From Phorcus lineatus (Eukaryota; Mollusca; Gastropoda; Trochida; Trochidae): a stretch of DNA of 64,000 nt. This document shows, piece by piece, positions 48,662 through 62,700 of this stretch. Each line of letters opens with the position of its first letter. The first letter of the stretch is position 1. The stretch is from NCBI GenBank assembly GCA_921293015.1, contig OV121086.1, forward strand, positions 41,309,402 to 41,373,401, read 5' to 3'. The notes below the pieces were generated by a model. The model did no database searches and was not told the origin of the DNA. It was given only the letters and a program-made list of their open reading frames with translations. A program made the position numbers and the translations under genes.

Positions 48662-51220
48662 TCACAATTGGAATATTTTGACTATTTTACTTTGATCTTC
48701 AGTCACGTATAGTTTATTGTTGTTTACACGTACTCCCTTTGGTCTGTCTATTCCAGAAAGCAGATCCCTCACATATTCCCCTGTCTCAGTCAGCTCTATG
48801 AACGCGCTGATAAAGTAATCAGCCACAATAACAGAACCAGTGTCTGTAGTAGTTACACCACCACATCCTCCAAACCCTTCTCTCAACTTGTATCTGTAGA
48901 GCACCAGCCCTTGCTGTGTTAAACAGTGGAGGGAACGTGATTCTGCGTCTACGATCAAAATGTGTCCACGACGTGTTGTACACATGTATTGTGGTGTCTG
49001 TATGAGCTCCTGACCAGTGCTGGATGTGATCACAGACCTCAGGACTCCCCCTGACAGATCCAGGACGTCAATACTTGGAGGTTCAGCACAACCTGCAACC
49101 AGAGTCGCATCACTGAGGGCGGTCAGACATCGGTACTTCTTCTTGGTTTTGATTGCGGTAAGTAAAACTGGGTCCGGAGTCAGCTTGATACGTTCAATAC
49201 TGTTGCGTGACCGGTATGATACAGCTACACTATCCTGGCTTATTTTTGTTAATGTCAAGGGAGTGCTTTGCAACTTGAGAGATGTGCAGTGAGGTTTGAA
49301 ATCTATGCTGTAACAGGCCTTAACACTGTCATTGTCTATTATAACCAATGTATCTGTACTATTGATTTTCACAATTTCAATGTCTCCTGTATTTCGTAAC
49401 TCCTTATCATCCACTGTTTCAAAATTGACTAATGCCAGAAGTTTTGGCCATCTGTGAAAACTAGACTTTGATTCTGTTCTTATGAGTGATAATAAACCAG
49501 GTGAAATCTGCACAGTCGGCTTACCTTCTTCAAACATGTTATTCCACAGACGACCAAGTTTTAAAGTTTTGTCAAGTTTATCCACATCGAGCTCACATTT
49601 GAAATGAAAATTCTTTTCACTTCCCCCTTCCTTGTCATATTTCTGTATAACAGCAGTTATCTCCCCTGACTGACACAGTGTATACATGTCATACAAATCA
49701 GTGAGACTTTTGGAATGCAGCACGTGTTTGATAAACTCTTGGTACTGTTGATATGTTTGCAAGTCGATTTCTGCAGACTTTATCTGACATTTGAGATCCT
49801 CTGTTCGTGTCTCAGTTAAAGTGTCCAGCTCCTCAAAAAGTTTCTTCTCCTTCCTTCTGATCAACTCCATTGCCTGCTGACTGACGCCTCTGATCTGTGA
49901 CTGTATTAACGATTTATGCTGTTGAATTTTCTCCACTTCTGATGCCATGGTCTCCAAATAGTTCCCTGTCTCTTCAATTTTTAAATTTAAGTTTCTATTG
50001 TTCAGTGTAAGTTCATGCTTCATTTCAGTAATCATAGAGTCGAGAGTGACAACTGTGTTACATTTCCTGTGGTAGATGATACAGCATTTGTTGCAAACAG
50101 CTACTTCACAATCTTTGCAACAATATTCTACCAAGCAATTGTGTTCCTTGCACACATTACGTTTCCGGAGTTGTTGGGTTGATTCCGCACTCAGAGGTGC
50201 AATCACGTGATCTGATGCTACAGGAGTAGCTTGGTGTATTTTTGTACAGGATTCACAAAGGACGATGTCGCAATCTTCACAAACTGACTTGGCCGACGTT
50301 TTCTTCCCTATTTGTTGACAAACAAAGCAGCAGCAATCAATAGGATCTGAAACAGTAGACTCTATATCAACTGATTTTAAAGGTAATGACATCGTCCCTT
50401 CTTACCTTTAAGAAGTTCGTATATATTATCATGGTTTTTATAGTTTTTTCGTTCTTGTCTTCTGCCTCAAAAGACAAGGGAACTATTCCTTAAGACCTCG
50501 GATTCAGATTACAAAAAACATAACATAATAGCCCTGGCAAAAGGACATTATAGTAGAGTATCCCTCCTTAATTCCTTTTGGTAATATTTATTCTTTACGT
50601 TCAGATACAATATTTTGACGAACAGTCACTTATCGAAGATACCTGTTGAATATATGCATCATAATGTGATCTTATGAAAATTATCTCTATTAAGGAAGTC
50701 CTTCAGAAGCCTGATCTGTCGGCATCTGGTCCGACATTTGATTTTGTTCGGAAGTGACATAAAAAGCGCTGTACTTTTACTAAATTTACGACCTTATAAA
50801 AGTAAACTATATGTATGGATACAAAAGTTTTATCAATGATGCCTTGTAATGCCGTAGCAAGGCAGACGACGAAAGATTTCGAAATATTGCTTTAAAAAAC
50901 AAGTAAAGTATTATTTATTTCCTACCTGAAGTCTCTTCGGACGTGAAAGTATCCAACAGTCCTTGTATGAGGAAACTTGGTTTGAATTGCTGACACCACT
51001 GATCCACTGGTTCTCCAGGTCGAGGAACTTTGGTCATCTGACGGCAATTTGGACACAGGATCGATTTGGCTGTGATAGCATCTATTCGGGTCTTGGTGTA
51101 TTTTGTTAAACATGATCTACAAAATGTATGCTGGCAGCCAATAGTGCACGGGTCTTTGAAGATCTCTGTACATATGTTGCAGGTAAGGAAGTTTTTGTTT
51201 AGTTTTTCAAGGGCATCCAT
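48662..51220 (-). CDS. TRIM E3 ubiquitin ligase-like protein (RING, two B-boxes, coiled coil, NHL-like), copy 2
   Basis: Two coding exons: 50926-51220 and 48662-50346, phase 1 junction, 659 residues. The layout equals copy 1: RING residues C14 to C59 all present (C..C ... CQHTFCRSC ... CPNC), B-box 1 from C105, B-box 2 from CKEHNCLVEYCC, a coiled coil, and a propeller-like end (GSVIVADYFISAFIEL; PKGVRVNNNKLYVTEDQSK). The RING exon is very similar to copy 1 while the C-terminal half is clearly more diverged, as expected if substrate recognition differs. The start at 51220 abuts an acceptor (CAACTTTCAG). AATAAA lies 7 bases past the stop. It is probably cytoplasmic, with ubiquitin ligase activity inferred from the family. 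Confidence 0.93.
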
Positions 51221-52348
51221 CTGAAAGTTGAAATTTTTACTAAGCTGTTCGCAATTTCTATTGATTTTGAAGACACTTTATACAGTTTAAGCTTATTTTA
51301 TTCACAGGAAAAGGATAAGGAACAAGTTCTCCAACTTAGAAAACCATCTTCTTAATTGTCGTTCAATTACGAAATTCATTTGTCACTATTAATTCATGTT
51401 ATGTAATTCATCACAATGGTTTCCAAAGCTTTCAATATGCCTACACATCAAGAGAGCGAAAAATCCTTACACGTGAAATAACACTAACCACCAGTGAGTC
51501 GGAACTATTTGAAAATCGCTACCCATAAGGGAATTCAAATGTATTTCAGTCATTCATATGCCGACATTGAATTTTATTATCTGTAGTTATTTGAAAACTT
51601 CCTTCTTGTCGCAGGGCTTCTAGTAAAGGTATTGTTCAGTGCGTTAGGAATTCAGTAAGTAAGTTAAGTCGGCATACCCCGTTAACCATGGACAAAGGCT
51701 TGCCATTTATCTACATGATATATTTTTGCACAGTTCGAATTCAATGTATGAAAGAGTATGTTGAACTGCTATCAGTGATTTTTATTCGAATTCCCTTGTC
51801 AACCTTGTTTATACGTTGCAATGGTATTGTTTACTTCATTACAAACACATTTGTTTTTAGGAACATTTTTTTAAAAATCGTTTGTTCCAGTCAACTAAAA
51901 GCTGAGCATAATTCCAAACACAAATACAATCCTACTTGCATTCTCCATTTTGGTCCATGTTAGTATTATTGAAATTAAACTTTATGTAACTTAACATAAC
52001 TATTTTACATTTGATATATAACACATTGTGATGAAAAATTATACACTTTTCGGCGCTCACTCATTGATTACGGGGGGAAAACATTAGACATTCGTTGAAT
52101 TGACACGTCCGCTCACGTGCATTTCCACCTACTTAATTGAAGGCGTGCCATCCACAACATAATTTGCTGTCAATTAGTGTGAAAATGATTTGTACAACGA
52201 CCAAAATTGGAAGGCTATAAAGTTAAGTAAGACAAAGACCTTGGTCTCACTCTAATCCATATCAAAATAAAAACCGAATTTATATATTTGAACAAAAAAA
52301 TCGCAATCAAAGCAGCAAATATTGCTGTTTCCTTCATCTTGTACTTAC

Positions 52349-52455
52349 CTTGAAGACTTCCTCTTTGGACTGTCGTCAAACAACTTCAATGAGCTTACGT
52401 GGCTAGGCCTTGATTTCTAGATGATTGCTCTTGAAAGTAATACCAGAGCTTTATA
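52349..52455 (-). promoter_or_regulatory. Candidate TATA promoter and noncoding first exon of TRIM copy 2
   Basis: TATAAAG at 52449-52455 is followed about 100 bases later by a near-perfect donor, CTTCAAG|GTAAGTAC (exon side ends at 52349). The nearest acceptor downstream on the minus strand is the one abutting the RING-exon ATG at 51220, leaving an intron of ~1.1 kb. The start site would be near 52420. Inferred from signals only. Confidence 0.5.
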
Positions 52456-55257
52456 GCAGCCTGACATCGAATACCTCATTGGTTTCTTCCCGAACTATGA
52501 TAGGTGTAAACAAGCAGGTTTGTCGATTGGTCGATTTATTCACGACAATGAGAAACAAGTTGTGTTTTAAAAGGAACGTTTCTTACAACTATTTCACAGC
52601 ACATGTATCTTAAACCACACGCTATACAAAACGAAAATGCAATCAATTTAGAACGCTATCGTATTGGTTTAGGTTATTTTTATCGAAAGATACATCATCA
52701 AAAGGAATATATTGATATGATAAAAAAATCGATTCTTAAATATGACATACACAAAAACACAAACATAAAGGTTACCATAAGTGATTTCTGTTTTCAAAGT
52801 ATGGAGATGTAAATTAAAGTATTTAATTTTTGTTTAAAAATGTTAAAATATGAGTTTTAATTAGGAAAATACTAGAGCTACGTGATAATTAAACCCTAGA
52901 TCAAATATTCATACACTGATAACTATCAAGGTAGATGCTATTTATAGTATCATATATTTCTTTGGGGGTTAGTGCAATTGAGCGGAAGGAATTTACTTTT
53001 ACTTGAATTGACCTCAGAATTGAGCAGCTGAATTACAAGCATATTATAATGTCTATAAACTCATCGTGAACCAAAAAGCTTCCTTCAAAGTTTTCATCCA
53101 TCGAAATTTGCTTCGCTTATCTCAATCAATAAAACCAATGATTTTCTATGTAAAGTAGAGGACGAATTCGCTTAACCATTTATTTTCGAAGTGTAATAGT
53201 CAATATAATTCACCGCAAAATTGGTTTGGGAAAAAGCCTGTTAAACATGATCTGATCATTTTTTGTGTGGAAGTTTTTATATATTTGCTTTATACGAGTT
53301 CTAAATCTTCAAGTACTTATTCATTTTGGAATTTTGGGGGATAAGCAAAAATTAAAAATTATAGTTGCATGTTTATCATAATCAATGTTCAGGATATAAT
53401 GAAGTCTTGCTTTTTTGAATGCATTAGAAATACTTAGTTATTTACTTTTTATTATTAATTTTTCCATTAATTAATAAATCACCTTTCTATGTACATGCGA
53501 GATCTCATCATTATAGTAATAAACAATTTAAACTGTGTTATTTATCGTATTTGACGATGGAATTTCTTCACCAAATTTGAATAACATGTTTATCTAGACA
53601 TACATATTTCAATGATAGATATATATGCTTAGATATTTCCATGTCATGTACAACCCTTTGTTCGAAACATTGTGCCTCTATCTACAGTGGCAATCGATCC
53701 AAGTCAGTGTCCAATTCAATTTTTAAAAAGATTTTATCAGTCGATTATCAGTAAACCAGATTTGGCTTTAGTGAGGTGACTATAGAAAAGATTAAGTTGA
53801 ACCCTTTGACGAAAATATCGCGGTACGGGAATACCCCACCATAAAACGCATGTAATGGTTTTTCAAACCAATAACTCACTCTAAAATAAAGTTCTAAAGA
53901 AAGTGTCTGCACCTTTTCTTTACCATTTATCACGCTATAAAGGGCGCCCATTTTGCGAGCGATGAATACGTCAATATGAACACAGTATGGGCAAATACCT
54001 AATAGTCCCTGACACAGTGGGGGACATAGAGGGAAATTCCCTTCAAGTAGCGTCCTTGACAACGGTACCTCGAAGATAAACAGACAGACAATTAATTCTC
54101 AATTTAGTCCCACCTAACTAGATCTACACATATAAAAAATCCAGCGACACAAACACAGCAATGTATTTCGAAAACACTTCTTAAGTCTCGGTGTTTGGGT
54201 GAATGATTGGTCAGGATTTTGGATATTCGTGCCTCCGTATATAATGTATCTTAAAATGGCGTCTCCTACTACATGTATGCTTATAGATATTCTAATCTAA
54301 TGTGGAAATTAACCGATTGAAAATGTCAACTATTATGAGTGGTATAGAAGCGAGCAGTGCTCACAGCCCCCGCTTTATTTGTCGGTCTAGCACTTACAAA
54401 AGCGCAACTATATAGGGATCATTACTGATATTGGTGAAGTATATATACATACATTGTATCCATGTACAGTTTATATACCCTGATTATAATATTTCAATTT
54501 TTATTCTAAAACATTCACTGATTTATTGTTTTCTTTGAATAAAACTTCAACTTTGAGGAATTTCACTTATATGAAGGTTTGAATTTGATTAAAAAATATT
54601 CGGATGAAAACATTGAATTCAAAATATCGCAATGTAAAATATTAAAAAGCCCCGCCTTATCTATTTCACTATACTACGGTATACAGAACAAAAGTTTGAA
54701 AACAACACAATGATTCCAACCCTGTATAATGATTCTAGAAGAAATGTGAAAAGTTAGGTGTTTTATGAATTATAGTTGTCAAACTGCTTTCCCCTTTACA
54801 TATCTCTTATATTTTATTATCCGGCTAAATACGTCTTTGATTTTAGAACCTTTTACGTCACTCAAAAAGTCTTATAACCTCTCCTTTTACATAATATAGT
54901 TGTCTTTCCTTTGATTTTTTATTCCCAGGTGGATCAAAGACCGGGCCCTTAAAATTTTTTATTACGTTAGAAATATTCGTTATTTATTCGTTGAATCAAG
55001 TAAACCGAGCGAAATCTGTTTTTTAAACGTTACTTAAAGAGTGGATAAGCACCGTCAGTTATCGGCTTAGCCGAAATTAAATCCGGAAAGGTTTTAAAAA
55101 ACATAATTCCAAATTTCTACCTCACACCTTCATTTGGAGGATCTTGTACAAAAAAGAAGAACAGCCACCAAGGATATACATATGTATAGTTGGATCGCGT
55201 TCCAAAAGGACATCCAGAATAGGCTGTATTCTAAATCCTTTATATCATAGTAATAAT
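52456..55257. other. Intergenic stretch, no supported gene
   Basis: AT-rich sequence. The open frame at 53748-54062 (minus) has no recognisable domain or start context. Confidence 0.45.
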
Positions 55258-56250
55258 ACTACTACTACTAATAATAAATAGTTCTTGTATAGCGCAAAAA
55301 TCTCCATAATTGGACTCAGTGCGCTTTCAGCTCTGATTGACTAGGTGTTAATCAGTCAGTGAATGCTTGTCTGAAAAGATATGTCTTTAGGCTAGCTTTA
55401 AAGTTTTCAAGGGTTGGTGCATCTTGCAGGGTTGCTGGAAGGGAGTTGCAGACACGGGTGCAGAGTATATGAAGGAGCGTTCTCCTGCTGACTTCAAATT
55501 GCACTTGGGGATCTTTAACAGCTTCTCTTGTGGGGAACGAAGAGTACGCTGAGGTTGATATGTGGTGAGAGTACTTGACAGGTACACCGGAAGTGTCTGA
55601 TGGAAGTAGTGGTAGGCAAGAGTTGCCGCTTTGTACTGGGATCTGAATTTGATAGGCAGCCAGTGGAGGTGCTTCAGCAATGGTGTTGCATGGTTGGACT
55701 TTCGCTTCCTTTGAATAAATCATGCAGCATTGTTCTGGAGCCGTGCGATCTTCTCAGATGGTAGATCAAGGAGCAGAGAATTACAATAGTCCAGACGTGA
55801 TAATATGGCTGATGAGACAAGCTTGACCATTGCATCCTCTGTCAGATATTGACTTATGGATGCCAGTCTCCTCAGTTCCAGAAAGCACGCTCTACACATG
55901 CTGCTGACCTGCTCTTGAAGGTTGAGGGATTTGTCGATTACAACACCCAGGTATTTCACGCTGTCCTTGAACAATATTTCTGTGCCTTCAATGTTGGCTG
56001 ATGTATCATCGATATGTCTGAGCGGTAGGGGGCACCAGTAAGAATCAGCTCTGTCTTGTTGCTTGTCATCCAGTTAGATACAACATTGATGCAAGTCAAG
56101 ACAAGCCTTTCTTGAATGGACATTTGTTGGCGGGGAGCTTTTAGAGAGTTCAGTATCATCAGTGTACTTCTCGAAATCGCATTGATGTGATTAAATAACT
56201 TCAGAGAGTGGTTGGGAGTACATAATGAAAAGTACAGGCCCTAACACAGT
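55258..56250 (-). mobile_element. 5'-truncated, frameshifted CR1/L2-like LINE
   Basis: In 5'-3' order on the minus strand: VLGPVLFIMYSQPLSEVI, a frameshift, EKYTDDTELS (the YxDD box), SVKYLGVVIDKSLNLQEQV, SAILSRLDYCNSLLLDLP, LQNNAA, LKHLHWLPIKFRSQYK and a C-terminal FKASLKTYLFRQAF. It ends in a TAGTAATAATACTACTACTA-type simple tail at ~55250-55280. Multiple frameshifts make it dead. Confidence 0.85.
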
Positions 56251-56759
56251 AGTGAAAGACGTATTTTCTTTTTGGACCAATTTTACCTGTCGTAACCTGG
56301 AACTATCCTTTTTTAGTCGGAACAGATCGGTAATCATCGTAAATGATGATGCCAAGTGTCTACCGTGAGTCTTCGATATCGTGAAATGTATGACCTTATG
56401 TCGGTAAACACCTTGAGGTATAGTGTATAACAAACTTTTGCAAAGGGAAAATGTCGGTTGAAATACTATCAACTTCGTTTATTAAATCGTATTGTTATAA
56501 GCATCCACATGTACATGTATGCCAACGTGTTCATTTCTTTGTGAATACCTAAGCCATTATGTAGTAACAATTGTTATGTAAATGGCCGATTGCGTACGAT
56601 CAGATGAGTAATCTTTTCTGAATATCTTTCATTCAATACCCTTGCCAATAGATACATTTATTTTAAAAGTCCATTTCCTCTATATCGGTTCAATAAGCCT
56701 CACCGCCACCTTACTTTCCGTTTTGGTGAACATCTTTATAAACATATTGACTAGAGAAG

Positions 56760-59700
56760 ATGACTTCACTGAACGATATGGCGGCACGATATTACAATGT
56801 CTGTCTCGGGTTGATCTTAGTTTGCCTCAATGTACAGGTGGGTTATGTTTTATTACATGTTTACTTGAATTGGATTGTGATTTTCTTCCGTTTATATTGT
56901 ACATGTATATCAATGATTAAAAGTGTCTGAAACGGTATCTGTATCAACACTGTTGTGTGGCCAGTGTTATAACCCATGTTGACAATTTTATCAAAATTAT
57001 CAAAAAAAACATTAATGGGTTATAAGAATTTGAATGAAACAGTATTTTTTTCTTCAACGAAAATATATGTTTCCTTGCCCGAAATTTCAGCTTTATACAT
57101 TGTTACTTCAGTCATCAAATCCAGTTTCATTCAGTTGAGGAATGCTTACGCCTATATTTAAATGAGTTGCAAATTAATGAAATCAACTTTTCGATTAAAC
57201 AAACCATGAGTAAACCACAATTGTTTTTCACAAATCAAACTTATAAACATACAACTACCGTCATCCATTATATTTGGTTATATATAACTTCCTTGTCATA
57301 CCCGATGAGTCACAGCTGAATCGTTTCTATATGTTATTGCAATCCTTTTTGTTGGTGTGCACCTTATTCAGATTACGATAGATTCGCTTGACCTATTACT
57401 CTTCATGAATAACCTTTTTGGCTACATACATTTGAATTAATCATCTTCGTTATATAGTAATGTTTGAATATGTTTTGATATATGAATTCAGGATGAGACA
57501 ATAAAATCTCGAAAATAAAATAAAAAACATGTTTCGTTTGGTTCCGAAGATTGTCATTTTTATATAAAGGTGAAAAAGGTCGCACGTGAAGTAAATGTAT
57601 ATTTTAAAACAACGACACTTTTTTGTTTCAGGTAGGAAAACCATCAGGCACTATTGAGATTGAATTTCACAAGTTCCGACTAACCAATCAAGAAGACAGA
57701 TGTTGTAGCTGTTGGCCATTACAAGAGAAGTGGGATATCTATTTCAAAATATGCCTGACGATAAGCCAAGGGTACAGTTTATATTCACTAGTATCTTAAT
57801 AAACTTTAATGCGATAGATAAACTTTAACATCAAATAATATCAAGCATGAGCTTAGAAGAAAAATGCGGGTCAATAAATAAAAGGACTTTGAAACAACCT
57901 GGTTAATTTCTTTGTGTAAGTACCTTCTACACTGCTACATCTTTGCGTACTACACCTTCTAAGTCTAACTGATTAATTTGCATTAAATGTGTATCAATGA
58001 GTTTGCATTAAATGTGTATCAATGAGTTTGCATTAAATGTGTATCAATGAGTTTGCATTAAATGTGTATCAATGAGTTTGCATTAAACGTGTATCAATGA
58101 GTTTGCATTAAATGTGTATCTCGCGAAACGAAATATACTCCAACTACAAGAAAAAGCCTGCATTAGTTCCAAATGCCTTGAAAAGTCAAATGTTTCCCCA
58201 ACGTGTTCATGAAGATAATTGAATGTTCTATTTTTATTTCAGCCCACATTGTATGTTTGATCCAATAATTAAGGGTGTATACGAAGACAAAGCTGATATA
58301 GAGTTCAGAGGTGACAGATTGTCTTTGGTCTTACCAAAGGTAATATTTTCCTTATCATTATGCCTTTTATTGAAATCAACTAAATGTTTTCACAATGTTT
58401 TACTCGTCATTTACCAAAGATATGATCCTTCCCACGAAAATTATATTTGACTTTTTCTCAATATTTGAATACAAGTTGTATAGTTAGAAATATTCATATT
58501 TTTCTTGACCAGAAGGAATTTTTTGATGGTCTGTAGAGAAATAATTACTCAAAAGAAATTTACGTTACGATCATTGTTAACGTCGTTGCCATCATCGTCA
58601 TCGTCATTGTCATCACCAAATTTGTCATCTTTGCAAATGCAAAAAAGGGTAGGTTATGCCCAATGCCGAGAACGTTAGTATGTATTGCCAATGAGAAAGT
58701 TCCGTCCTTTACCTTTTGAAATTAGAAAACCATTGAATAAGATTTATTTGTTCATTTCAGAGATCTTTCAGTCTTAGAATAGTGATAAAGGATGACGATG
58801 GTTGGCGGATTGATCAATATATCGACACTGTCCAGGTATTCATGAATGACCTTATACCAACACAAAACGGACACAAGGGGAATTATTCTTCATACACATT
58901 GAAGGGAGATAATTCTGTGTGAGTATGAACGTTGAAAACCTTTGATTTCTATTATTTTTACGAATCGAAACTAACGTGAAACTGTTTTAATTTGAGTGTT
59001 CATGAATTAAATTGGTATCAATAAAGTAGGCTAGCTGTAGTAATGACCAGTGACATTCAGTGTGAGATTGGGGAGAATTGTATGAATGGAATCAAATTAA
59101 TTTTCAGTAGAATTTTTTGATAATTGTACACAAGTACACAAATGTATGTACAATGATTAAATATATTTCAATAAATATCCTTAAATCTATAGAAATACAT
59201 TCCATTTAATGCATTTTGAAGACTAACATAGAGAAAAATTGAAACCCAGACTAAAATTACGGTGTCTTTAACATCAAGAGATCATTTCCTGTGTGATAAC
59301 GGTGTTATTTGTATATACAAAAACGTCGTCATCTTGAAATAAGGGAGTTGAAAATTAATGAAACTTTTCCCTTAGTCATCAAGTGATCAGTTGAAAGTAA
59401 CAGAGTTTGGAGTTTGTTAAAAAGAACTTAATATCATATAAATGATTAATAATGAATTAAATCGAATTTCATTGTAAGAAAAAACATTTGGGCGCTGATG
59501 AAAGCTTATACGTTGTGTACTTTTTCTGTAACAACATTGGAGACAGTGAACACCAATCTTTTATCTGTATTAAGACTTCATGTATGACAAATTATAAGCC
59601 AAATTACCAGCCTCAATGTGGAGTTATTAAAATTATATAAAATAATTGTTAGATCTGTGTTATTCTAATATATCCCGAGGTGTAGTCAACCATTTTTGTC

Positions 59701-62700
59701 ACAGTTTGCAGCTGAATGTGCGGGCCCATTGTGACAAGGGGTTCTATGGGGTGAGGTGCAGACACAGGTGCAAGGAGAACTCTGAAGGGGGACACACGTG
59801 TGAGGATACGGTCAAGGGATATCCAACTTGTTCTAATGGTTAGTCTGTTTCTATTGGGTTTATTTATTTTAATCGGTCTAATTATTTCGTGAAGCATGAC
59901 AACAAGTATTTCATGATAGAAATTGGTTAATGGGTTTGTTTTATGTCTATCCCGAAACGTGTCACGACGTCATCACATATATACTTATATATATATTGGA
60001 TAGATATCCACGTACCATATAAAAATTCTGTAGATTTAAAGATTAAGAACGACTTTAATTATCAGGAAGTTACAATTTATATCAACATAGACATAAAATA
60101 CATGATGACAAACCGAGTATAGTAATAAGTCCTTAGTTACATCATGATAGGTAAACGACGTAACATTTAACATCGACATCGATCTTGTTGTTTATGTAAG
60201 GAAATGGAAAGCATGCGCCTATAGATAAGTTTGGTATCAAGAATACATTTACCATACCCGCCCCTTATTTCTTTTGTCAAATACAATAGTTTATTTCAGA
60301 GTAGTGTCCAGAATTATCCAAACATCTTGGCTAAAGTTAACTTAATTCATGCTGCATTTTATTGATTATTCGGTTCCAGATCTTCAGTAAACCTCACATG
60401 AACTTTATCAGAAATGGAGGTTCCCAATAATTGCCTACATTGTTGCGTGGTATTCAAACCACAAACATTGGCACAATGTGTCACGACTGAAATGTGGCAG
60501 TGATGGAGACTAGCCCGAGTTCTGTACATGGTGGAAGCTGACAGTTGGAAGATTGATGATGTTTTCATTTTTGTTTCTACAGATGAGTATGTCATCACAC
60601 TAAAGGGTGTTGTGGATGAAGCGAACCTTCAAGATCTCCGGACCGGGCTGGTGGACATTGTGAGGGAACTGGGACACGTGCAAGGGGACATCCATGTCCA
60701 GGTGTCCACCAAAGTGGACGAAATTGACCCGGGGTCAGTTTTTTCTTTACTACTTTGATTTTGTTTTACGATTAAGCAAGGACACCAAAACAAAACATAT
60801 CATGTTTCGTAATTGTTACATTGATTGGTTATTGGGTAAACATGTGTATGCATTATTGACGAACTGTAAAGGAAAGCTTCATCAAAGGAATTATCTTAAG
60901 AACTGTAGGTTATTCATGTACGGGTTTGACATCATTGCTCGATAATAAATCTTTAGAAATCTGAGATAAAGTAGTTCAAAATTCCTGAATGACGGTCTTA
61001 CATGACTTCTATGTAAACTGATTTACTGTTTGAATAGTATTGTCATTTCGCCATATTTGTGTCATTCAGAGTGAGGGGGACCATCGTCACCTTCTGTATG
61101 TCCCAGACTCGAGGACCATTGAAGCTCGAAACCATAAAGGAACTTTTTGAAACGCAGGATGAAAGGCTTCTCAATAGTTACCTACCCATTGACCTGTTTA
61201 GACGAAAGGAAATGAGAAAAGTATGAAGGTTTTTATGTGTTTTTTTTCTCATCCAACAAATTTCGTTTTTGTGTGTTACAGTAGAAGTAAGAACACAAAA
61301 GGTCATCTATATCACCCAATAGATTATTTCTGATAGTTTAATGCGGTCTGGTATTGTCAAACTTATTTAATGATTGATCTAATTTCCGATTATGTATCTG
61401 CAGAAATATATTAGACAGTAAATCTTAATTCATGAATGATTGCAATTTTCTGAATTAAACTTCAACAACTTAATTTAATAATCTTTCTTCTTACATGTAA
61501 TATAGAAATTTCAGCGGTAATAATCGATTGTGATTTACGAACAAAGTTAAACCAATTAACTTGAAAATTTGTGAACATTAGCTTAGCACAACGATTTCTA
61601 CGATGCTTAATAGCACATTTGTTAGGTTAAAATCTATTGATTGTCAAGTCGTTCAATTTCAATTCACTTTGGCTACATGCTTATGTACAAACAGTATCTC
61701 ACATAAGTCACCCGTGCCTTTCTTATACATGTTAGAATGTACGTAATACACACTTTTATAGTTAACTTAACATATTTTATAGTCTTCACTTTCTATTATG
61801 TGAGACCACCAAACATTTCACCTATGCATTCCTTAATGGGGCACACAGAATGTTGTTGGGGTCAAATATGTCAAATTTTAAAAATGGTGTTACAATATCA
61901 AGAAATACTGGTTGTATCCGAAACGTACCAAATCAGTTCATATAGTGAGAAAAAAGCTGCTAAAAACATTTGAGTTGTGATCGCAAACCGGACAGTGTCG
62001 TAAACGTATTTACTGAAACTAATCTACAGCAGACACAACGACAAATATGGTATAGTAGTGTTAAGCATTTCAAATAAGTAGAAGACAAGCAAATGGGATG
62101 GAGAATTTAAACCTCGTCACATTTATATTGCTTTTTGTCGATAATTATTGAAAAATTAGTAAATATAATAATTTTGGCATTTAAGTGATGAAAATGCAAT
62201 TATTTCGACAGGACTTGAACTTTACGCAGGACACATGGTAAATAGGTTACTAACACACATACGTACACAATTTTGAAACATACTCTGTGTCACTTTAAGC
62301 ATGTTAGGATATACTTCACCCACAATTATGTGGTTTTGTTGATATAAGTGATAATCTTTACTTTCTGTTCTCAAAGAGACCACTGGATAATCAAGATGGT
62401 GATAACAAGATGAGCTGGGTTTCCAAGCATTGGTACGTCATCCTCATCATCATTATAGTCGCTATCATCGTCGTCGTTGTCTGTGTGGCTGTGATCTTCA
62501 TCGTCAAGAAGAGGAGAAGGTATTAGTCAATTGCAATATTTTTTGGTAAATATATTATCATTGAAATCTAAGTTTTTGTAAAATGTAAATGTAAATGGAA
62601 CATGCTATGAGGTCGGTCTGACCTTTTATTTTAAGGCATGAAATATAACTTTGAACCACATGAACATATATTCCGGGGACAAGGAAACAATATTGGGTGG

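Noticed and set aside
53748..54062. 104-codon minus-strand ORF
   Set aside because: No domain, splice context or paralogue; may be repeat-derived, but I could not show it.
59839..60582. Search for missing EGF exons of the Jagged-like gene
   Set aside because: No phase-1 exon with an EGF cysteine pattern. The one good acceptor (TTTATTTCAG at ~60300) leads straight to a stop in the required phase.
60359..60598. 79-codon minus-strand ORF with several Cys
   Set aside because: Antisense to intron and exon 6 of the Jagged-like gene; cysteine spacing matches no known domain.
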